Source: Platanthera guangdongensis (lineage: Eukaryota > Streptophyta > Magnoliopsida > Asparagales > Orchidaceae). From it: a DNA stretch of 64,000 bases. The stretch spans positions 178,688,375 to 178,752,374 of the forward strand of contig CM077150.1 in assembly GCA_039583875.1 (NCBI GenBank). Direction: 5' to 3'. Of this stretch, positions 58,728 to 64,000 are shown in pieces. Below the pieces are notes generated by a model. It had not been told where the DNA came from. It ran no database searches and saw only the letters and a list, made by a program, of their open reading frames with translations. A program made the translations under genes and the position numbers. Numbering within the stretch: position 1 is the first letter of the stretch; the number at the start of each line of letters is the position of its first letter.

Positions 58728-61700
58728 AGCTGGAGCATAGATATCAATCATGCCCAGCTTGTCACAAATGCGGAAGAAGGAAGTAGAAACCGGCTTGGTG
58801 AAAATATCTGCCAACTCTTTGTCAGAGGTGACAAAAGGAGTACAAATCTGTTTCTTCAAAATCTCTTCCCGAATGAAGTGACAGTCAACCTCTATATGCT
58901 TTGTTCTCTCATGGAAGACCGGATTTCTGGATATGTGTATAGCGGCCTTGTTGTCACAGAACATAGGGAGAGGACAGTCATATACCTCGCCCAGGTCAAG
59001 CATGAGAGCCCGCAACCACTTTAACTCACACGTGGTTGACGCCATACTCCGGTATTCTGCTTCGCCACTGGATCTGGAAACAATGGACTGTTTCTTGCTC
59101 TTCCAACTCACGAGATTACCTCCAACAAAGGTACAAAAACCTGATGTGGATTTACGATCGCCTTTGTCATCCGCGTAACTTGAATCTGAGTAGGCCTCAA
59201 CCCTCAGATGACCATTCCTCTGAAAGAGTAACCCTCTGCCCGGTGCTGCTTTGATATACTCTAAAATCTTCAGGGCGGACTGAAGATGACACTCCCTGGG
59301 AGCTTGCATAAACTGACTGACCTTGCCTACAGCGTAGGCGATGTCGGGTCTAGTCACCGTGAGATAGATGAGTTTGCCTACCAAACGTCTGTACCGTGTG
59401 ACATCAGATAGAAGAGGCGAATCATCCGTCCACGTTTTGTCTTCTCCAACAGCCATGGGAAAACGAGCTGGTTTGGCACCTGTCAATCCTGCTTCTCGTA
59501 GAAGATCAAGTGCATACTTCCGTTGAGAGAGAACCAAGGAGTCAAGTTTCCGAGAGATTTCTATCCCCAAAAAGTATTTTGGGGAGCCCATATCCTTCGT
59601 GACCAAGTGCTGACGGAGGTGCTTCTTCGTCAAGTCCACCCCATCTCGGTCATCGCCAGTAAGGAGAATATCATCCACATATACGGCCAAAACCACCAGT
59701 CCCGAGGCCGTTTTGCGAATGAATAAGGAGTGATCGGCCGAACTCCTTTGAAAACCGATGGTAGCCACAATACCACTGAATTTGTCGAACCATGCCCGAG
59801 GGCTCTGCTTTAGGCCATAAATGGCCTTCTTCAAATGACAGACACGTGTCTCCCCCTGAGCAACATACCCAGGAGGTTGCTCCATATAGACGTCCTCCTG
59901 AAGATCGCCATAGAGAAAGGCATTCTTCACATCAAGCTGGGAAATAGCCCAAGCCCGGTTAACAGCCACAGAAAAGAGAACCCGGATGGTGCTGAGGCGA
60001 GCAACCGGAGAGAAGGTATCAAAGTAATCAACGCCATAAGTCTGAGTAAAGCCCTTGGCCACCAGCCGGGCTTTGTAGCGATCCACAGTGCCGTCGGGGC
60101 GAAACTTCACAACGAAGACCCAGCGACAGCCAACCACATCAGTGCCCACGGGAGGAGGAGACGGAGGTGGGAAAACGTGGAGAGGTGTGGAAGGAACGGA
60201 GATATCAGAAGGAAGAGAAGGAAGAGAAGAGGGAGGAGAGAAATAGGAAGCATTTTCGAAAAAAGTCACATCGGCGGAGACAAACTGCTTGCGGAGAAGG
60301 GGGTCAAAGCAGCAATAGCCTTTTTGAGTGGTAGAGTACCCCAAAAAGACACACTTGGTGGAACGGGGGGAAAGCTTGTCGCGGGTAGCGGAGGGAGCGT
60401 GAACAAAGGCCGTACAGCCAAAGACATGAAGAGGAAGAGGAAAAGGTTCCTGGTGGGGGTAGAGAAGGGAGAAGGGAGTCTGGCCGTGGAGAACCGTGGA
60501 GGGAAGGCGATTGATGAGATAGCAGGCGAGGAGCACAGCGTAGCCCCAGTAGGAGCGAGGGACGTTCATCTGCGTCATGAGAGTACGCGCAACATCAAGC
60601 AGGTGACGGTTTTTACGCTCCGCCACCCCATTCTGCTGGGAGGTGTAAACACAAGTCGTTTGATGAAGGAGGCCATGTTTGTGAAAGAACGCAGAGAACT
60701 CATGAGTCAGATACTCCTTGGCATTATCAGAACGTAAGACTTTAATAGAAATAGCAAATTGAGTCTTAATCATAAAGTAAAATGATTGCCAAACAGAAAA
60801 TAGTTCAGAGCGATCTTTTAATAGATACACCCAGGTACATCGAGTAAAATCATCGATAAAAGTGACAAAATAGGAACTGCCCCGACCAACTATGAGGGTA
60901 GGAGCAGGACCCCATACATCAGAATGAATAAGATCAAAAATGCGAGAGGAGCCACGGCCTTGCTTCGGTGGGAAGGAGGAGCGATGATGTTTGCCAAGCT
61001 GACACGCATCACAGTTGAGCGGAGAACTGGTAGGAGGTAAGTGGGGCAGAAGCTGACGAATAAGCCGAGGAGGAGGATGTCCAAGACGAAGATGCCACTG
61101 AAGGAGATCAGTGGAGGAGGAGTAGGCAGAGAGAGCGGAAACATCGTCGAGGAAGTAGAGGCCGCCGCTCTCAGTCCCAGTAGCAATCGTCCGCTGGGTC
61201 CTCGGGTCCTGAAAAGAACAAGTAGTGGGAGTGAATAAGACGGAGCACTGAAGTTGCCGGCATAAAGTAGTAACGGATAACAAATTGCACGGGAACTTCG
61301 GGACATAGAGGGTATCCTCCAAGCAAAGCGATGGAGTGAGTTTAACCATGCCCGTCCCATGAACCGGGGACGGGGAACCATCCGCCACATGAACTGGGGG
61401 TAAGCGGTCATGGGTCTCAAGACGGGAGAAGCAATGAGGGTTGCCCGTCATATGATTGGTGGCACCGGAGTCAATCAGCCATTTACCTTGGGTAACGACG
61501 TGGGCACTACCTGACGTCGTGGCCACAGAGGCAGACGGCCTAGAAGAGGCGGAGGCCGAAGAAGGAGCATCACCGGAAGGGCGAAGATGAGGATGTTTCT
61601 GCCAGCAGCGGTCAACAGTATGGCCAGTACGACCACAGTGAGAGCAGAGGAACCGGGAGGAACCCCGTCCGCCAGAGGAGCCACGGCCACTAGGGCCCCC

Positions 61701-62402
61701 CCTCTGAGTTTGGTGAGCAAAGGAGTCCTGGGAAGGGGGGGAGGCCAACAGAGGCCGCTGGAGGAGCGAAGTAACAGCGGCAATGCGAGCCGCAGTGGCA
61801 TCCAAAGTAGGAGATTCCGCCTCACCCAAGATCTGCTGGCGGATCATATCATAAGAGTCAGGAAGACGAAGAAGATAACAAACAACCAGGAGTTCCTGGA
61901 AGTGTTTGTGCTGGTCGGCCAAACTGCTCGCGGAGAAGGGGCGATTCTGGAGGATTTCAGCCCCAAGAGCCTGAAGCTGCTGATAAGCCGCAGCCGGTGA
62001 CATGGAAGGGCGGGCGAAGAGGTCCGCATAGAGAGTATAAATGCGGGACGTCTGGCCCCCCTTAGAATAGAGAGCAGCGAGGTGAAGCCAGGCGGCCTTA
62101 ACCGTCTCATCATGGCGAATGACGGGAAGGCACTCATCAGAAAGGCTGTTGGCCAGCCAGGTGCGAACAAGAGCATCACTCGCATCCCAGTCATCAAACT
62201 CAGGAGAGGTGCGAGGAGGAGGGTCATCGGTGAGGTGATGACGCTTGCGTTGAGAACGAAGGAGAAAGGTGAAAGAAACGCTCCAATCGGGATAGTTGGA
62301 ACCAACAAGCTTGGAAAGGGTGCCAAGGTTGCCCGAAGGAGGAGGAGGAGAAGGAGCTGCAGGAGTAGTGGTGAGACCGGAGGTAGTCATAGAACCCGGC
62401 AA
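58725..62402 (-). CDS. Copia-2 gag-pol polyprotein, 1225 aa, with internal RT deletion
   Basis: One open frame. Gag spans about residues 1-270 with CCHC knuckle CSHCGRTGHTVDRC (about 253-266). The protease has LIDSGATNH at about 309-317. GAG-pre-integrase is at about 430-480 (HLRLGHPPPR). Integrase has Asp in IHSDVWGP (about 495), Asp in RSDNAKEY (559) and Glu in NGVAERKN (595), a proper D,35,E spacing. Reverse transcriptase has YVDD at about 908-911, and RNase H lies near 1090-1205 (ADIFTKPV). At about residue 750 the Pro-rich linker jumps straight to VGTDVVGCRWVF. Compared with copia-1, 121 codons are missing, including the N-terminal edge of RT (WKSVMDEEMATLTERGTW). The family's usual length would be about 1345. 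Transcription is expected from the right LTR. The product is probably inactive for reverse transcription. Confidence 0.93.
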   Translation of the reverse strand: MPGSMTTSGLTTTPAAPSPPPPSGNLGTLSKLVGSNYPDWSVSFTFLLRSQRKRHHLTDDPPPRTSPEFDDWDASDALVRTWLANSLSDECLPVIRHDETVKAAWLHLAALYSKGGQTSRIYTLYADLFARPSMSPAAAYQQLQALGAEILQNRPFSASSLADQHKHFQELLVVCYLLRLPDSYDMIRQQILGEAESPTLDATAARIAAVTSLLQRPLLASPPSQDSFAHQTQRGGPSGRGSSGGRGSSRFLCSHCGRTGHTVDRCWQKHPHLRPSGDAPSSASASSRPSASVATTSGSAHVVTQGKWLIDSGATNHMTGNPHCFSRLETHDRLPPVHVADGSPSPVHGTGMVKLTPSLCLEDTLYVPKFPCNLLSVTTLCRQLQCSVLFTPTTCSFQDPRTQRTIATGTESGGLYFLDDVSALSAYSSSTDLLQWHLRLGHPPPRLIRQLLPHLPPTSSPLNCDACQLGKHHRSSFPPKQGRGSSRIFDLIHSDVWGPAPTLIVGRGSSYFVTFIDDFTRCTWVYLLKDRSELFSVWQSFYFMIKTQFAISIKVLRSDNAKEYLTHEFSAFFHKHGLLHQTTCVYTSQQNGVAERKNRHLLDVARTLMTQMNVPRSYWGYAVLLACYLINRLPSTVLHGQTPFSLLYPHQEPFPLPLHVFGCTAFVHAPSATRDKLSPRSTKCVFLGYSTTQKGYCCFDPLLRKQFVSADVTFFENASYFSPPSSLPSLPSDISVPSTPLHVFPPPSPPPVGTDVVGCRWVFVVKFRPDGTVDRYKARLVAKGFTQTYGVDYFDTFSPVARLSTIRVLFSVAVNRAWAISQLDVKNAFLYGDLQEDVYMEQPPGYVAQGETRVCHLKKAIYGLKQSPRAWFDKFSGIVATIGFQRSSADHSLFIRKTASGLVVLAVYVDDILLTGDDRDGVDLTKKHLRQHLVTKDMGSPKYFLGIEISRKLDSLVLSQRKYALDLLREAGLTGAKPARFPMAVGEDKTWTDDSPLLSDVTRYRRLVGKLIYLTVTRPDIAYAVGKVSQFMQAPRECHLQSALKILEYIKAAPGRGLLFQRNGHLRVEAYSDSSYADDKGDRKSTSGFCTFVGGNLVSWKSKKQSIVSRSSGEAEYRSMASTTCELKWLRALMLDLGEVYDCPLPMFCDNKAAIHISRNPVFHERTKHIEVDCHFIREEILKKQICTPFVTSDKELADIFTKPVSTSFFRICDKLGMIDIYAPA

Positions 62403-62920
62403 GCAGAAGAAGCCGCGCGAACAGGAGCGGTTAGAAAACAGAAGAAGCCGCGCGAATAGCAGCGGCTAGAAAGAGGTCAAAGGCACAGCGGGGAAGAGGT
62501 CGCGCGGACTGAAAAGGCCGAGCGAACAGAAGAGAGGAGAAGAGCAGGGGGCCGCGACCAAGATGCGGGTAAGAAAGGTACAACCCGCACGGTCAGGCAG
62601 ATCACAGCAGCTGCTAGAAAGCGGTCAAAGGCACAGCGGGGAAGAGGTCGCGCGGACTGAAAAGGCCGAGCGAACAGAAGAGAGGAGAAGAGCAGGTGAC
62701 CGCGACCAAGATGCGGGTGAGAAAGGAACAACCCGCACGGTCAGGCAGATCACAGCAGCAAACCGCGAGTAGAGAGACAACACACGCGGACAGACCGCAA
62801 CGACTAGGAAGTCGGAGCGGCAGGAAAGAACAAGGAGCGCGGCGACAAGAAAATAGGTCGCTGCGACAAAGAGCAGTAGGAGAAGAGAACAAAGAAGAAG
62901 CAAACCTCGCTTTGATACCA
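62403..62920 (-). other. Leader of copia-2 with primer site and 148-bp tandem duplication
   Basis: The minus strand reads TGGTATCAAAGC at 62920-62909, a tRNA-Met-type site with one change. Inside, 62462-62609 and 62610-62757 are tandem copies (shared GTCAAAGGCACAGCGGGG, offset 148 bases). Copia-1 has one copy only. Confidence 0.85.
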
Positions 62921-63301
62921 TATTAGAAAGTAGCGAAAAGAAGCGAAAAGTAGAGAACAAGCGAATAAACTTTTGAATAATTGAAATTTTATTATCCAAA
63001 AAATATATCATTTACAAAGGTATGACCTCCCTTATATAGAATGGAGGAGATAAGAAGATAGTATACAAACAATGTGAGACTAAACATTTACAGTACTGAG
63101 CGGCTAGAATAATGGAGACCGCACATGCCGCACGGTTAGACAGATGGGTTAACCGCTCGGCAACTCCAGCAGGATAGAACAGGCCGCAGAGGTAGACCGA
63201 TAGACCGCCCGGTTAACAAACCGCTGGATCAGACCGCTAAGCCGCTCGGTCAACAAACCGCTGGATCAGACCGCTAAGCCGCCCGGTCTAATACTTCAAC
63301 A
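62921..63301 (-). repeat. 5' LTR of copia-2
   Basis: It is the same length as the left LTR. The terminal TG is changed to TA on the + strand (TATTAGAAAG). The ATCAA duplication follows at 63302-63306. Confidence 0.93.
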
Positions 63302-63306
63302 ATCAA

Positions 63307-64000
63307 TCATGCAACAAATGATTAATCATAAGGGTTCATCCAAGCCAAGTATCTTGCAATATTAATTCCACCGAATCCAAATCCATCTTCCATTAAAGCC
63401 CAGAATTTAGGTGCAGGTTGAATCTGGACAGCAACTTCGACCGGAGATTTCCGAAGCTACAGGAATCCGGTGAAGACGTGCAACCCCACAATGGAAAGGT
63501 CTTTCCGTGGTCTACAACTCTCGTATTCAGACCTCAACCCAGATTTCACATTATCCTATTTGAAATCGTACTTGAAGTCCGCTGCGTACAGAACACAGTT
63601 TCTGCATGCAGGATTTATTGAACACCATTTTCGCTTAGACTTTCCCGTGGCTACAGACTTTGCCAGAAGTCGTGCAACCATTAGTTGGAAAGGTATTTTC
63701 AAGGGCTTCAACTTTCGTGTTTAGCCGAAAGCCCAGATCTGGACATATCACACCTAAAAAATGGTCACAAATTTTGCTGCGCGCAGAATACAAATTCTGC
63801 ACGCATCTTAAGGCGGTATGAACGGCATCGGTTCATCTTCCTCCTCAAGGCGATCTTCCCAAATCATTCCAGAATTTCCTCCACCCTTATTCAACCTCAT
63901 GATGCCAATACTCTTCACGAAACCATCCCTTATCATCACATTGAAGAAGGGCGTGGTTGAAGAGATCTAAAACCTAAGTCACAAGTCTTAGCATGGCCTT
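63307..64000. other. Unassigned sequence continuing the copia-2 insertion site
   Basis: It continues 58020-58336 across the copia-2 insertion. It contains short repeated phrases (TGGAAAGGTNTTTNCNNGG at about 63493 and 63687) and no convincing ORF. It may be LTR or leader of a large gypsy element, but this is not proven. Confidence 0.35.

Larger units (their letters stand above)
58337..63301 (-). mobile_element. Ty1/copia retrotransposon copia-2
   Basis: Two 381-bp LTRs, an ATCAA target duplication, a primer site at the right and a polypurine tract at the left. One long minus-strand ORF lies between them. It is the same family as copia-1. The LTRs differ at only a few positions by eye, so the insertion is recent. 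An internal deletion makes the ORF defective. Confidence 0.96.

Overview
The window looks like a stretch of plant nuclear genome, probably from an angiosperm. It is dominated by LTR retrotransposons of groups typical of plants: chromodomain Ty3/gypsy, Del/Tekay-type gypsy, an Athila-type gypsy with a tRNA-Asp-like primer site, SIRE-like copia and short-LTR copia. The only recognisable host gene is the 3' part of a DEAD-box RNA helicase of the DED1/DDX3 subfamily, on the + strand. No bacterial features, rRNA, tRNA gene or CRISPR array were seen.

Layout of 1-30 kb (nested elements). Gypsy element A (+) covers 1-7533: the window cuts its 5' LTR, and its 3' LTR breaks off at 7533. It abuts the gag start and LTR of a SIRE-like copia, K (-). 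Gypsy B (+, 8526-21018, target duplication CCTTT) sits inside the K LTR. A complete copia, copia-1 (-, 12076-17320, target duplication ATTAC), sits inside the reverse transcriptase of B. The far edge of K abuts the integrase of another gypsy, C (-). C is itself split by gypsy D (-, about 24718-29172). The gag start, primer site and LTR edge of C follow at 29173-30370.

Layout of 31-47.5 kb (the helicase gene). Two short exons (31747-31914 and 32082-32195) and a long final exon (47011-47526) give an uninterrupted C-terminal helicase half with motifs IV, V and VI and a Gly/Arg-rich tail. A 14.8-kb intron separates exons two and three. It contains copia H (-) interrupted by Del-type gypsy F (-), which abuts copia G (+). 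It also holds diverged tandem repeats of about 140 bp, a gypsy gag fragment and small inverted-repeat elements. Exons for the N-terminal half of the helicase are not visible in this window.

Layout of 47.5-64 kb. Three small inverted-repeat elements lie downstream of the gene. Next come a possible SIRE-like LTR remnant, an Athila-type LTR with a gag start, and a 144-bp copia integrase fragment. The 3' LTR of SIRE-like element J (-) follows. Beside it is a long, broken, proline-rich reading frame in the position where SIRE-type elements carry an extra ORF. The last major feature is copia-2 (-, 58337-63301, target duplication ATCAA), whose long ORF carries an internal in-frame deletion.

The retroelements are parasites rather than a pathway, and almost all are visibly defective. 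The helicase exons are the only sequence that looks like it is under protein-level constraint.
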